From Streptomyces filamentosus (GTDB lineage: Bacteria; Actinomycetota; Actinomycetes; Streptomycetales; Streptomycetaceae): a DNA stretch of 64,000 nt. Both the position numbers and the translations under genes were made by a program. A model generated the notes under the pieces. The model was not told the origin of the DNA. It saw only the letters and a program-made list of their open reading frames with translations, and made no database searches. The DNA is taken from NCBI RefSeq assembly GCF_014654895.1, contig NZ_BNBE01000004.1:1054001-1118000 (forward strand), written 5' to 3'. Positions 1 to 9,135 of the stretch are shown one piece after another. How positions within the stretch are numbered: position 1 is the first letter of the stretch; every line of letters begins with the position of its first letter.

Positions 1-953
1 TCGCCCTCGGCACTCTCGCGGCCGCTGACGGCCCCGCCTTCCCCGCCCTCGTCGACAGCGAGGAGCAGGTCCTCGACCTGCGGACGGCCCTGGACGACCC
101 CGCTCTGACGATGCGGGACCTGCTGGAGCGGTGGCCGGCCGTTCTGCCCCGGCTGCGCGCCCTCGTCGCCGATCCCGGGGCCGTCCGGCGCCCGCTGGCG
201 GACTTCCGCGTCCTCGCACCGGTCGAGCCCCGGCAGGTCTTCCAGTCGGGCGCCAACTACCGGCAGCACGTCATCGACCTGCACGTCGCGCACCGGGCCC
301 CGGACGACGAGCGTCCCGAGGAGGAGCGGCGCGCCGAAGCGGCCGAGATCATGGACCGGCGGGCCGCCGAGGACCTGCCGTACGTGTTCATCGGCCTGCC
401 GAGCGCGATCACCGGCCCGTACGACGACGTCACGCTTCCGGCGTGGGCGAAGAAGCCGGACTGGGAGCTGGAGCTGGCCGTGGTGATCGGCCGGCCCGCG
501 TACCAGGTGTCCGCCGAGGAGGCGCTGGAGTACGTCGCGGGCTACACGATCGCCAACGACCTGACCGACCGGGCGACGGTGTTCCGCAGGGACATGCCGC
601 AGATCGGAACGGACTGGCTGCGGAGCAAGAACGCCCCCGGGTTCACCCCGCTGGGCCCGTGGATCGTGCCGACCGAGTCCGTCACCGACACCGGAGACCT
701 GCGGCTGACGCTGAAGCTCAACGGCGAGGTCATGCAGGACGAGTCCACCAAGGACATGATCTTCGACGTCGCCCGGATGGTGTCCTACGCCTCCCAGAGC
801 ACACAGCTCCTGCCAGGCGACCTCGTGCTCACCGGCTCCCCCGCGGGCAACGGCATGCACTGGGGCCGACTGCTGCGCGACGGCGACGTCATGGACGCCT
901 CCATCACCGGCCTCGGCGCTCAGCGCACCCGATGTCTCGCGGAGGAGTCGTGA
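1..953 (+). CDS. Fumarylacetoacetate hydrolase family protein (5' end outside window)
   Basis: The reading frame is open from base 3, so the start codon lies before the window. The protein is a soluble FAH-family hydrolase/decarboxylase that splits beta-diketo acids formed after aromatic ring cleavage. Family marks are the metal-binding stretch WELELAVVIG, then ANDLTDRA, the lysine-bearing RSKNAPGFTPLGPW, and the C-terminal LTGSPAGNG loop. Only a few N-terminal codons should be missing, because the usual non-catalytic N-terminal segment is present. The stop codon overlaps the GTG of the next gene (GTGA), indicating translational coupling in a catabolic operon. The exact substrate cannot be read from the sequence. 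Confidence 0.9.
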   Translation, partial: ALGTLAAADGPAFPALVDSEEQVLDLRTALDDPALTMRDLLERWPAVLPRLRALVADPGAVRRPLADFRVLAPVEPRQVFQSGANYRQHVIDLHVAHRAPDDERPEEERRAEAAEIMDRRAAEDLPYVFIGLPSAITGPYDDVTLPAWAKKPDWELELAVVIGRPAYQVSAEEALEYVAGYTIANDLTDRATVFRRDMPQIGTDWLRSKNAPGFTPLGPWIVPTESVTDTGDLRLTLKLNGEVMQDESTKDMIFDVARMVSYASQSTQLLPGDLVLTGSPAGNGMHWGRLLRDGDVMDASITGLGAQRTRCLAEES

Positions 954-1906
954 ACCGCACCGACCCCGAGGGCGCGATCGCGAAGGCCGCCGAGGAGTGC
1001 TCCAACTGGGGCCGCTGGGGCGAGGACGACCGCCTGGGTACCGTGAACTTCCTCGACGACGCCAAGCGGCGCGAGGGCGCCGCGCTCGTACGGCGCGGAG
1101 TCAGTTTCTCCCTCTCGCAGCGCTTCGACATCAACGGCCCGCAGAAGGGCTGGCGGCGCAGGACCAACCCCGTCCACACCATGCTGGACACCGGCACGGA
1201 CGCGGCCCTGGGCAACCAGGGGCTCCCCCACGGCATCGGCGGCGCCGACGACGTGATCGCGATGCCGCTCCAGTGCTCCACCCAGTGGGACGGCCTCGGC
1301 CACATCTTCGACCACGGCAAGGCATGGAACGGCCGGCCCGCCGAGCAGGTCGTCACCTCCGACGGCGACCAGGTCACCGGCATCGAGCACATGGCCCCGC
1401 ACATCGCCGGACGCGCCGTGCTCCTCGACGTCGGCCGCACGGTCGGCGAGGACGGCGAGCTGCCCGACGGGTTCGCGATCACCGAGGAGCACCTGACGGC
1501 CACCGCCGAAGCGCACGGGGTCACGGTCGGGCGCGGCGACATCGTCCTCGTCCGCACCGGGCAGCTCGCCCGCGTACGGCGGGACGGCTGGGGCGACTAC
1601 GCCGGCGGCGCCGCCCCCGGCCTGTCGTTCACCACCGCGTCCTGGCTGCACGACAGCGAGATCGCCGCGATCGCCACCGACACCTGGGGCTTCGAGGTAC
1701 GGCCCAACGAGTTCGACCACGCCTTCCAGCCGCTCCACCAGGTCGTCATCCCGCACATCGGTCTGCTGATCGGCGAGATGTGGGACTTCGAGGCGCTGGC
1801 CGAGGACTGCGCGGCCGACGGCGTGTACGCGTTCTGGCTCACCGCCGCGCCCCTGCCCATCACCGGCGCCGTCGGGTCCCCCGTCAACCCCGTCGCCGTC
1901 AAGTAA
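950..1906 (+). CDS. Cyclase family protein (kynurenine formamidase-like metal hydrolase)
   Basis: 318 residues. The GTG start at 950 has a GGAGGAG ribosome site at 941-947 and overlaps the previous stop; the ATG at 932 lies upstream of that site and is less likely. The protein belongs to the cyclase family (PF04199), metal-dependent amidases/hydrolases. The segment QWDGLGHIFDHG carries the Asp and His that replace the HxGTHxD metal motif in this subfamily, and a second conserved block lies around GDIVLVRTG. Such proteins often sit in aromatic-compound catabolic operons, as here, and probably hydrolyse a cyclic or amide intermediate. The specific reaction is inference. Confidence 0.85.
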   Translation: MNRTDPEGAIAKAAEECSNWGRWGEDDRLGTVNFLDDAKRREGAALVRRGVSFSLSQRFDINGPQKGWRRRTNPVHTMLDTGTDAALGNQGLPHGIGGADDVIAMPLQCSTQWDGLGHIFDHGKAWNGRPAEQVVTSDGDQVTGIEHMAPHIAGRAVLLDVGRTVGEDGELPDGFAITEEHLTATAEAHGVTVGRGDIVLVRTGQLARVRRDGWGDYAGGAAPGLSFTTASWLHDSEIAAIATDTWGFEVRPNEFDHAFQPLHQVVIPHIGLLIGEMWDFEALAEDCAADGVYAFWLTAAPLPITGAVGSPVNPVAVK

Positions 1907-1944
1907 TCCCGGGGCCCACAGCCCGAGGAACAAGGGAGTTCCCC

Positions 1945-3075
1945 ATGAGCACACCCCGCAGAGTCCTGGTCATCGGCGGCGGGGCGGCCGGCAACGCCGC
2001 CACGATTTTGCTGCGCCGCGCCGGGATCGACGTCGACCTCGTCGAGGCGAAGGACGACTGGAACGCCACCGCCGGCTCCGGCATCACCCTCCAGGGCAAC
2101 GCGCTGCGCGTCCTGCGCGAACTCGGCGTCTGGGAGGAGGTGAAGGCGGCCGGCTTCCCCTTCGGTTCGGTCGGCATCACCGCCCCCGACGGCACCGTCC
2201 TGCACGTCCAGCGTGACCTGCGCACCGGCGGCGACGACCTGCCCGCCACCGTCGGCATGCAGCGCCCCCGGCTCCAGCAGATCCTGATCGACGCCGTCCG
2301 CGCCGCCGGCGCGACCGTCCGCCTGGGCACCACCGCCACGATCCTGGACCAGGACGCCACCGGCGTCACGGTCCGCCTGAGCGACGGCCGCGAGCACCGC
2401 TACGACCTGGTGATCGCCGCCGACGGACTCGGCTCCGCCACCCGGGCGCAGATCGGGATCGCCGACAAGCCCGAGCCGACCGGCATGGCGATCTGGCGGG
2501 TGGCCGCTCCCCGGCCCGCCGGGGTGCAGCACACCGATCTCGCCTACGGCGGGCCGGCGTTCATCGCCGGCTACTGCCCCACCAGCGACACCACGCTGTA
2601 CGCGTACGTCGTGGAGAAGAACCGCGACCGCGCCTCCATACCGCCCGAGTCGTACGCCGAGGAGATGGTCCGTCTCGCCTCGGCCTACGGCGGCGCGTGG
2701 CCGGAGATCACGGCCACCATCACCGACCCGGCGAAGGTCAACTACACGTGGTTCGACCGGCTGCTCGTCGAAGGGGCCTGGCATCGCGGCCGGGTCGTGC
2801 TGGTGGGAGACGCCGCGCACTGCTGCCCGCCCACGATGGCGCAGGGAGCGGCGCTGTCCCTGGAGGACTCCTGGGTCCTGGCCCAGATGCTGATCGCCTC
2901 GGACACCTGGGACGACGAGCTGCTGCAGGCCTACTACGAGCGCCGGATCGCGCGGGTCCGCCCGGTCGTGGAGGGCTCGGTCCAGATCGGCCGGTGGCAG
3001 CTTGACGGCGTCCGCGACGCCGATGTTCCCGGGCTGATGGCCCGCACCATGACCATGCTCAGGGAGCTGCCGTGA
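1945..3075 (+). CDS. FAD-dependent aromatic monooxygenase
   Basis: 376 residues, ATG at 1945 after AAGGGAG. Single-component flavoprotein hydroxylase of the PF01494 type: an N-terminal GxGxxG nucleotide fold (GGGAAGNAA, residues about 9-17), the DG motif in the middle (AADGLGSATR), and the GD motif VLVGDAAHCCPPTMAQG near residue 290. It should use NAD(P)H and O2 to hydroxylate an aromatic acid, preparing the ring for the downstream extradiol dioxygenase. The stop codon overlaps the GTG of the amidohydrolase gene. Family assignment is secure; the substrate is unknown. Confidence 0.88.
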   Translation: MSTPRRVLVIGGGAAGNAATILLRRAGIDVDLVEAKDDWNATAGSGITLQGNALRVLRELGVWEEVKAAGFPFGSVGITAPDGTVLHVQRDLRTGGDDLPATVGMQRPRLQQILIDAVRAAGATVRLGTTATILDQDATGVTVRLSDGREHRYDLVIAADGLGSATRAQIGIADKPEPTGMAIWRVAAPRPAGVQHTDLAYGGPAFIAGYCPTSDTTLYAYVVEKNRDRASIPPESYAEEMVRLASAYGGAWPEITATITDPAKVNYTWFDRLLVEGAWHRGRVVLVGDAAHCCPPTMAQGAALSLEDSWVLAQMLIASDTWDDELLQAYYERRIARVRPVVEGSVQIGRWQLDGVRDADVPGLMARTMTMLRELP

Positions 3076-4076
3076 CCACGCCGACCGTGGACGTCCACGC
3101 CCACGTCCTGCTGCCGCAGATCGAGGCGCTCGTCGCGGGCCTTCCCGGGCACGCCGAGGCCAAGGCGCTCGACGCCCGCCGCAACGGGCCCGACGCGCTC
3201 GCGGTCAGCGGCCCCATGGTCCGCGACCGCATCCCGGCCCTGACCGACCCCGCCGTCCGGCTCGCCCGGATGGACACCCAGGGCGTCGACGTCCAGCTCG
3301 TGAGCCCCTCGCCGTCGCACTACCACTACTGGGCGGACGCGGACACCGCCGAGAAGGTCTACCGCCTGGCCGACGAGGCGACCGCCGCGCACTGCGCGGC
3401 CGCGCCCGACCGGCTCCGCGGCCTGGGCCTGGTTCCGCTCCAACACCCCGAACTGGTCGTCCCCGCCCTGGACCACGCCCTGGAACAGGGGCTCGCCGGA
3501 GTGGAGATCTCCAGCCACGCCCCCGGCCGGGAGCTGTCCGATCCGGCCTACGAGCCTCTGTGGGCGCGCGCGGAGGAGACCGGGGCGATCGTGTTCCTGC
3601 ACCCCTTCGGCTGCACCCTCGACGAACGCCTCGACCGCTGGTACCTGTCCAACACCGTGGGACAGCCCACCGAGAACGCCGTCGCCCTTTCGCACCTGAT
3701 CTTCTCCGGCGTCCTCGACCGGCACCCCGGACTGAAGATCGTCGCCGCCCACGGAGGCGGCTACCTCCCCACCCACATCGGGCGCAGCGACCACGCCTGG
3801 CGGGCCCGGACCGACGCGTCGGCCGGCTGCGCCGAGCTGCCCAGCAGTTACCTGCGGCGTCTGTACTTCGACTCGCTCGTCCACGACCCGCGTGTTCTGC
3901 GGGCCCTGGTCGAGGCGGCCGGCGCGGACCGGGTGCTGCTCGGCTCGGACTTCCCCTTCGACATGGGGTCCGACGACCCTGTCGGCGCCCTGCGCGCGGC
4001 CGGCCTGCCCGAGGCCGACTTCCACGCCGTCCGCGGCGCCAACGCCGCCGCCCTGCTCGCCCTCTCCCCCGCCTGA
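3072..4076 (+). CDS. Amidohydrolase family protein (ACMSD/resorcylate decarboxylase type)
   Basis: 334 residues, GTG start overlapping the previous stop. The N-terminal VDVHAHVLL gives the HxH metal ligands. Further ligands lie in IVFLHPFG, IVAAHGGG and the C-terminal LLGSDFPFDMG aspartate. This is the amidohydrolase_2 family, which includes 2-amino-3-carboxymuconate semialdehyde decarboxylase and gamma-resorcylate decarboxylase, so a zinc-dependent nonoxidative decarboxylase or hydrolase of an aromatic or ring-cleaved acid is likely. Its place between a ring hydroxylase and an extradiol dioxygenase fits decarboxylation of a hydroxylated aromatic acid, but that order of steps is inferred. Confidence 0.87.
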   Translation: MTTPTVDVHAHVLLPQIEALVAGLPGHAEAKALDARRNGPDALAVSGPMVRDRIPALTDPAVRLARMDTQGVDVQLVSPSPSHYHYWADADTAEKVYRLADEATAAHCAAAPDRLRGLGLVPLQHPELVVPALDHALEQGLAGVEISSHAPGRELSDPAYEPLWARAEETGAIVFLHPFGCTLDERLDRWYLSNTVGQPTENAVALSHLIFSGVLDRHPGLKIVAAHGGGYLPTHIGRSDHAWRARTDASAGCAELPSSYLRRLYFDSLVHDPRVLRALVEAAGADRVLLGSDFPFDMGSDDPVGALRAAGLPEADFHAVRGANAAALLALSPA

Positions 4077-4086
4077 GGAGACACCC

Positions 4087-5028
4087 GTGACGAACAACCG
4101 CCTACTCACCCACCTGCGGCACGTCGACCTCGCCGTGCCCGACTACGACAAGCAGCTCGACTTCTACGCCGGCGTGTGGGGCCTGACCAAGGTCGCCGAG
4201 GACTCCGGCATCTCCTTCCTCGCCGCCGAGGGCAGCCCCGAGCAGTACGTCGTCCGGCTGCGCAAGGCCGACGAGAAGCGCCTCGACCTCGTCTCCTACG
4301 GCGCCGCCTCCCCCGCCGACGTGGACACCCTCGCCGAGCAGCTTCTTGCCGGCGGCGTCCAGCTGATCTCGCAGCCGGGCACCGTCGACACCCCCGGCGG
4401 CGGCTACGGCTTCCGCTTCTTCGACGTCGACGGCCGCACCATCGAGGTCTCCGCCGACGTCGCCGTCCGCAAGCACCGCAAGATCGAGGAGAAGGAGGCC
4501 ATCCCGGTCAAGCTCTCCCACGTCGTCCTCAACTCCCCCGACCTGGACCGCACCCGCGCCTGGTACGAGCGGCACCTCGGCTTCCGCCTGTCCGACACGC
4601 TCAGCTCGCCCCACATGGGCGAGGTCATGCACTTCATGCGGATCAGCTCCCAGCACCACTCGATGGCGCTGGCGAAGGGTCCGCACACCTCGCTGCACCA
4701 CATCTCCTTCGAGATGCGCGGCATCGACGAGTACATGCGCGGCTCGGGCCGGGTCCTGCGGGCCGGCCACACGAAGATCTGGGGGCCGGGGCGGCACATG
4801 GCCGGTGACAACACCTTCACCTACTTCCTCGACCCGCACGGCAACACCGTCGAGTACACCACCGAGCTGGAGAACCTCGACGAGGACACCTGGCACCCCC
4901 ACGTCTACGACTTCTCGCAGCCCGAGGTCACCGACCAGTGGGGCACCGCCAACGCGATGAACGAACTCGTCGCCAAGGAGTCGTTCAACGACCCCGACCG
5001 CGGCTGCTTCGTCGCCCCGCCGGTCTGA
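4087..5028 (+). CDS. Type I extradiol ring-cleavage dioxygenase (VOC family)
   Basis: 313 residues. The GTG start at 4087 follows GAGGAG at 4075-4080. Two VOC modules are visible: an N-terminal one from LRHVDLAV and a catalytic C-terminal one from LSHVVLN. The expected Fe(II) ligands are His145, His204/205 in LHHISFEM and Glu256 in GNTVEYTTE, matching the H-H-E triad of BphC-type catechol 2,3-dioxygenases. It opens a catecholic ring next to a hydroxyl group, giving a semialdehyde that the FAH-family enzymes of the operon could hydrolyse. The terminator-like hairpin just downstream suggests a transcript end or attenuation point. Confidence 0.9.
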   Translation: MTNNRLLTHLRHVDLAVPDYDKQLDFYAGVWGLTKVAEDSGISFLAAEGSPEQYVVRLRKADEKRLDLVSYGAASPADVDTLAEQLLAGGVQLISQPGTVDTPGGGYGFRFFDVDGRTIEVSADVAVRKHRKIEEKEAIPVKLSHVVLNSPDLDRTRAWYERHLGFRLSDTLSSPHMGEVMHFMRISSQHHSMALAKGPHTSLHHISFEMRGIDEYMRGSGRVLRAGHTKIWGPGRHMAGDNTFTYFLDPHGNTVEYTTELENLDEDTWHPHVYDFSQPEVTDQWGTANAMNELVAKESFNDPDRGCFVAPPV

Positions 5029-5095
5029 CCCCGGCCGTCCGATCCCCGGGAGCGCGGCGGTCCCTGTCCCGCCCTGACTGTCACCGCAGCGTTCC

Positions 5096-5120
5096 CGGCC
5101 CGGTCCGCGGGACCGGGCCG
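5096..5120 (+). terminator. GC-rich hairpin after the extradiol dioxygenase gene
   Basis: Perfect 11-bp arms (5096-5106 and 5110-5120) with a 3-nt loop, 67 bp after the dioxygenase stop and 85 bp before the next start. There is no T-tract, as is common in Streptomyces. It may end or attenuate the upstream transcript. Confidence 0.55.
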
Positions 5121-5205
5121 TCCGAAGAAGGCCGGCAACGGGCCTTCTCTCCGTCCCGGACGGCCCGGCCCCGTGCCCCCTGTCTCTCCATCTGGGAGCC
5201 GCACC

Positions 5206-6177
5206 ATGCGCTTCGCCGCTTACGAACACCGGCACCGGAACCGTGTCGCCGTCGTCGAGGACGACGGCACACTGTTCCCGCTGCCCGGAGTCACCTCGCT
5301 CACGGACCTGATCCGCGACACCGACGGCCTGCCCGGCCTGCTCGCCGCCGGAGCCGCCGCCCTGGACGTACCGCCCGGACCGCACGTCTCCGAGGTCAGG
5401 CTCCTCCCTCCGCTCCAGCCCTCCTCAATCCGGGACTTCGTCACCTTCGAGGAGCACGTCGAAGGCGTGCGCCGCTCCGTCAGCGGCGAGTCCGGGGTGC
5501 CCGAGCAGTGGTACGAGGCCCCCACCTACTACTTCACCAACCCGCACGCGGTCTTCGGCCCCCACGACGACGTGCCGATCCCGCCCGGCTCTTCCGTGCT
5601 GGACTTCGAGCTGGAGGTGGCGGCGGTCATCGGCCGCGAGGGCCGTGACCTCACCCCGGAGCGGGCGCGGGAGCACATCGTCGGTTACACGGTCTTCAAC
5701 GACTGGTCGGCGCGGGACCTGCAGTCCGCCGAGATGAAGGTCGGCCTCGGCCCGTGCAAGGGCAAGGACACCGCCACGACGCTGGGCCCGTACCTGGTAA
5801 CCGCGGATGAACTGGAGCCGTACCGCGACGCCGACGGCTTCCTGCGGCTGGCGCTGACGGCCGAGGTCAACGGCGAGCAGGTCGGCAGCGACCTGCTGTC
5901 CAACATGAGCTGGACGTTCGAGGAGATGACCGCCTACGCGTCGCGCGGCACCCGGATCGTCGCCGGCGACGTCCTGGGCTCCGGCACGTGCGGCAACGGC
6001 GGCTGCCTGGCCGAGCTGTGGGGCCGCAGCGGCGAGCGGGTCCCGCCGCCGCTGGGGCCCGGCGACACCGTCACGCTCACGGTGGAGGCCCTCGGGTCGC
6101 TCACCACCCGCGTGGTCCCGGGCACCGAGCCGGTCGCGCTGCCCAAGGGGCGGCGCCGCGACCGGGAGCGGCCGTGA
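5206..6177 (+). CDS. Fumarylacetoacetate hydrolase family protein
   Basis: 323 residues, ATG at 5206 after TGGGAG; upstream in-frame codons encode no family-like sequence. It has the full FAH layout: an N-terminal beta domain, then FELEVAAVIG (metal glutamates), FNDWSARD (metal aspartate), and the C-terminal GSGTCGNGGCLAEL block, which resembles true fumarylacetoacetases more closely than the first FAH gene of the cluster does. It likely hydrolyses a C-C bond in a ring-cleavage product, feeding fumarate or pyruvate plus an oxoacid. If the oxoacid is acetoacetate, the CoA-transferase pair downstream would activate it. The stop overlaps the next GTG. Confidence 0.88.
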   Translation: MRFAAYEHRHRNRVAVVEDDGTLFPLPGVTSLTDLIRDTDGLPGLLAAGAAALDVPPGPHVSEVRLLPPLQPSSIRDFVTFEEHVEGVRRSVSGESGVPEQWYEAPTYYFTNPHAVFGPHDDVPIPPGSSVLDFELEVAAVIGREGRDLTPERAREHIVGYTVFNDWSARDLQSAEMKVGLGPCKGKDTATTLGPYLVTADELEPYRDADGFLRLALTAEVNGEQVGSDLLSNMSWTFEEMTAYASRGTRIVAGDVLGSGTCGNGGCLAELWGRSGERVPPPLGPGDTVTLTVEALGSLTTRVVPGTEPVALPKGRRRDRERP

Positions 6178-6920
6178 ACGGCGGGCGTCTGGCGGGAAAG
6201 GTCGTCGTCGTCACGGGCGCCGCCCGCGGTCAGGGCGCCGCCGAGGTGGCAGCCCTGAAGCGCGAGGGTGCCACGGTCATCGCCACGGACGTGAACAGCG
6301 GGGAGGGCGTGCGCCGACTCGACGTCACCCTGGCCGACGACTGGGCCGACCTGGCCGGCCACCTCCGGGAGACCTACGGCGCTGTGCACGGGCTGGTCAA
6401 CAACGCCGGCATCACCTGGCGTGCCCGGCTGGACGAGGTCACCGCCAAGGACATGAGCTGCGTCCACGCCGTCAACGTCAACGGCCCGCTCCTGGGCATC
6501 CAGCACCTCGCCCCGCTGATGCCGCCCGGCTCGTCCGTCGTGAACGTCGGCTCGTCCGCTGCGCTGACCGCCCACTACCCGGTGGCGTACACGACGAGCA
6601 AGTGGGCCCTGCGCGGCCTGTCGAAGACCGCCGCCCTGGAACTCGGCCCGCGGGGAATCCGGGTGAACACGATCCACCCCGGGTTCATCGAGACGGAGAT
6701 GACGGCCTCCGCCGCCCCGGCCTTCCGGGAAGCCAACATCCGCGAGACACCCCTCGGCCGTGTGGGCACGGTCGACGAGGTGACCCCGCTGGTGGTCTTC
6801 CTCCTGTGCGACGACTCGTCGTTCATCACCGGCGCGGAGATACCGGTCGACGGCGGTCTCACCTCGCACGGCGGGGTGAAGTCGGTCTCCGACGCGCTGC
6901 TCGACGGGGCAGGCCGATGA
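6174..6920 (+). CDS. Short-chain dehydrogenase/reductase
   Basis: 248 residues, GTG start overlapping the previous stop. Classical SDR: cofactor motif TGAARGQG near residues 14-21, NNAG at about residue 80, catalytic Ser in VNVGSSAALT, and YTTSKWA giving the Tyr-x3-Lys pair. Arg/Asp residues after beta-2 (ATDVNSG) point to NAD. It closely follows a FAH hydrolase and overlaps a second SDR (ATGA), so it probably oxidises or reduces a hydroxy/keto intermediate of the same pathway. The substrate cannot be assigned. Confidence 0.88.
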   Translation: MNGGRLAGKVVVVTGAARGQGAAEVAALKREGATVIATDVNSGEGVRRLDVTLADDWADLAGHLRETYGAVHGLVNNAGITWRARLDEVTAKDMSCVHAVNVNGPLLGIQHLAPLMPPGSSVVNVGSSAALTAHYPVAYTTSKWALRGLSKTAALELGPRGIRVNTIHPGFIETEMTASAAPAFREANIRETPLGRVGTVDEVTPLVVFLLCDDSSFITGAEIPVDGGLTSHGGVKSVSDALLDGAGR

Positions 6921-7696
6921 AGCGGCTGGAGGGCAAGGTCGCCCTGATCTCGGGCACCGCCCGCGGTCTTGGGAAGGCCGCAGCGCTCCACTTCGCCGCC
7001 GAGGGCGCCCTGGTCGTCGGCGGAGACCTGCTGCACGACGAGGCGGTGGAGACGCAGCGGCAGATCGGCCGTGAGGGCGGCACCGCGCTCACTCCGGGGC
7101 CCTTGGACGTCACCCGGCCGGAGTCCGTCGAGACCTGGGTGGCGGAAGCGGCCGAGGCGTTCGGCGGCGTCGACATCGTCCTCACCAACGCCGGCTCGGT
7201 GCGGTTCGGATCCCTGGCCGAGCAGCCCTATGCCGACTACATGATCACCGTACGCTCCGAACTGGACTCGGTGTGGCTCACCGCCCGCGCCGCATGGCCC
7301 CATCTGACCCGCAGCCGCGGATGCATCGTCACCATCGGCTCGACGGCCGGAATCAGCGCCTCGCTGTCCAACCATCGCACCGCGCACTCCGCCGCAAAGG
7401 GAGGGGTGATCGCCCTGACGCGCCAGCTCGCCGCCGAGGGTTCCGCGCACGGCATCCGCGCCAACTGCATCAGCCCGGGCCTGATCGACACCGAGGGCGC
7501 ACGCGACAACCTTCTCGCAGAGACCCATCCCCTGCGCCACGCCGCCCGGCACATCCCCCTCGGCCGTCTCGGAACCCCTCAGGACATCGCCCGGGTCGCG
7601 GCCTTCCTCGCCTCCGAGGAAGCCTCCTACGTCACCGGCGCTCACCTCGTCGCCGACGGCGGCTGGTCCGCCGTGCTGCCGGGCCCCCTCACCTGA
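6917..7696 (+). CDS. Short-chain dehydrogenase/reductase
   Basis: 259 residues, ATG overlapping the stop of the previous SDR. Cofactor motif SGTARGLG, TNAG motif, and Ser in TIGSTAGISAS are present. The expected catalytic Tyr-x3-Lys appears as HSAAKGG, that is, His instead of Tyr at the usual tyrosine place. The change is visible in the translation (RTAHSAAKGGVIAL) and may alter activity or reflect a variant active site. The C-terminal VTGAHLVADGGWS matches the family. The two SDRs may act as a pair on successive intermediates. Confidence 0.86.
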   Translation: MKRLEGKVALISGTARGLGKAAALHFAAEGALVVGGDLLHDEAVETQRQIGREGGTALTPGPLDVTRPESVETWVAEAAEAFGGVDIVLTNAGSVRFGSLAEQPYADYMITVRSELDSVWLTARAAWPHLTRSRGCIVTIGSTAGISASLSNHRTAHSAAKGGVIALTRQLAAEGSAHGIRANCISPGLIDTEGARDNLLAETHPLRHAARHIPLGRLGTPQDIARVAAFLASEEASYVTGAHLVADGGWSAVLPGPLT

Positions 7697-7712
7697 AAGG
7701 ACACCCGGAACC

Positions 7713-8468
7713 GTGGACAAGGTCATCCATGACCCCTCCCGCGCCGTCGCCGACATCTCCGACGGCGCCTCGCTCGCCGTCGGCGGGTTCGGCCTCAACG
7801 GCATCCCCGAGACCCTGATCCGTGCCCTGCACGCCCAGGGAGCCACCGGCCTCCAGGTCGTCTCCAACAACTGCGGCGTCGACGACCGCGGTCTCGGAAT
7901 CCTACTGGCGGCCGGTCGCATAGGCCGGGTCACCGGCTCGTACGTCGGCGAGAACAAGGAGTTCGCCCGCCAGTACCTCAGCGGAGAGCTGGAGGTCGAG
8001 CTCGTCCCGCAGGGCACCCTCGCCGAGCGCCTGCGCGCCGGCGGCTGCGGCATCCCCGCCTTCTACACCCCCGCCGGTGTCGGCACCCAGGTCGCCGACG
8101 GCGGCCTGCCCTGGCGGTACGCGGCCGACGGCAGCGTCGCCCTCCCCTCCCCGGCCAAGGAGACTCGCGTCTACGACGGCCGCCCGCACGTCCTGGAGCA
8201 CGGCATCACCACCGACTTCGCCCTCGTACGGGCCTGGCGCGGCGACCGGCACGGCAATCTCGTCTTCCGCCGCGCCGCCGCCAACTTCAACCCCCTCGCC
8301 GCCATGGCCGGCCGCGTCACCATCGCCGAGGTCGAGGAACTCGTCGAACCCGGCGCCCTCGACCCCGGCCAAGTCCACCTCCCCGGCGTCTTCGTCCAGC
8401 GCGTCGTACCCCTCACCCCCGCCCAGGCCGCCGACAAGCAGATCGAGAAGAGGACGGTGCGCGCCTGA
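7713..8468 (+). CDS. 3-oxoacid CoA-transferase, subunit A
   Basis: 251 residues, GTG at 7713 after GAAAGGA. Family I CoA-transferase alpha subunit (ScoA/PcaI/AtoD type): the GGFGLNGIPE glycine-rich oxyanion motif lies near residue 27 and VSNNCGVDDRGLG near residue 50. It pairs with the next gene, whose start overlaps this stop by one base. The complex moves CoA from succinyl-CoA to a 3-oxoacid. Whether the acceptor is acetoacetate or 3-oxoadipate cannot be decided from the sequence; FAH-type chemistry upstream favours acetoacetate by inference. Confidence 0.92.
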   Translation: MDKVIHDPSRAVADISDGASLAVGGFGLNGIPETLIRALHAQGATGLQVVSNNCGVDDRGLGILLAAGRIGRVTGSYVGENKEFARQYLSGELEVELVPQGTLAERLRAGGCGIPAFYTPAGVGTQVADGGLPWRYAADGSVALPSPAKETRVYDGRPHVLEHGITTDFALVRAWRGDRHGNLVFRRAAANFNPLAAMAGRVTIAEVEELVEPGALDPGQVHLPGVFVQRVVPLTPAQAADKQIEKRTVRA

Positions 8469-9118
8469 TGGCCTGGAACCGCAACCAGATGGCCGCCCGG
8501 GCCGCCGCCGAACTGACCGACGGCTCGTACGTCAACCTCGGCATCGGCTTGCCGACCCTCATCCCCGCGTACGTCCCGGCCGGCGTGCACGTGGTGCTGC
8601 ACTCCGAGAACGGCATCCTCGGCACCGGCCCCTACCCCACCGAGGACGAGGTCGACCCCGACCTCATCAACGCGGGCAAGGAGACCGTCACCGTCCTGCC
8701 CGGCGCGTCGTTCTTCGACTCCGCCCTGTCCTTCGGCATGATCCGCGGCGGTCACATCGACACCGCCGTCCTCGGCGCCATGCAGGTCTCCGCCACCGGT
8801 GACCTGGCCAACTGGATGATCCCCGGCAAGATGGTCAAGGGCATGGGCGGCGCCATGGACCTCGTACACGGCGCACGCAGGGTCATCGTCCTGATGGAGC
8901 ACACCGCCAAGGACGGCACCCCGAAGATCCTCGACGAGTGCACCCTCCCGCTGACCGGCCGGGCCTGCGTCGAGCGGATCATCACCGACCTCGGCGTCCT
9001 CGACGTCACCGCCCACGGCCTCGCCCTGGTGGAGACCGCCCCCGGCGTCACCGTCGAGGACATCCATGCCCGCACCGGGGCACCCGTGCACGTCGGCAGC
9101 GCCACAGCTGCCTGTTGA
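8468..9118 (+). CDS. 3-oxoacid CoA-transferase, subunit B
   Basis: 216 residues, ATG at 8468 in a TGATG overlap with subunit A. The catalytic glutamate lies in SENGILGTG near residue 40, which forms the glutamyl-CoA thioester in family I enzymes. NLGIGLPTLIP and GGHIDTAVLGAMQV are typical beta-subunit blocks. Length matches ScoB/PcaJ (about 215). It is the last gene before a perfect 20-bp palindrome, so it likely ends the first transcript of the cluster. Confidence 0.93.
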   Translation: MAWNRNQMAARAAAELTDGSYVNLGIGLPTLIPAYVPAGVHVVLHSENGILGTGPYPTEDEVDPDLINAGKETVTVLPGASFFDSALSFGMIRGGHIDTAVLGAMQVSATGDLANWMIPGKMVKGMGGAMDLVHGARRVIVLMEHTAKDGTPKILDECTLPLTGRACVERIITDLGVLDVTAHGLALVETAPGVTVEDIHARTGAPVHVGSATAAC

Positions 9119-9135
9119 CCGCTGCCACGCCCCCG

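Noticed and set aside
131..949. Upstream extension of the cyclase-family frame
   Set aside because: It overlaps the FAH gene completely and reads as Arg/Pro-rich nonsense; the GTG at 950 has a proper ribosome site.
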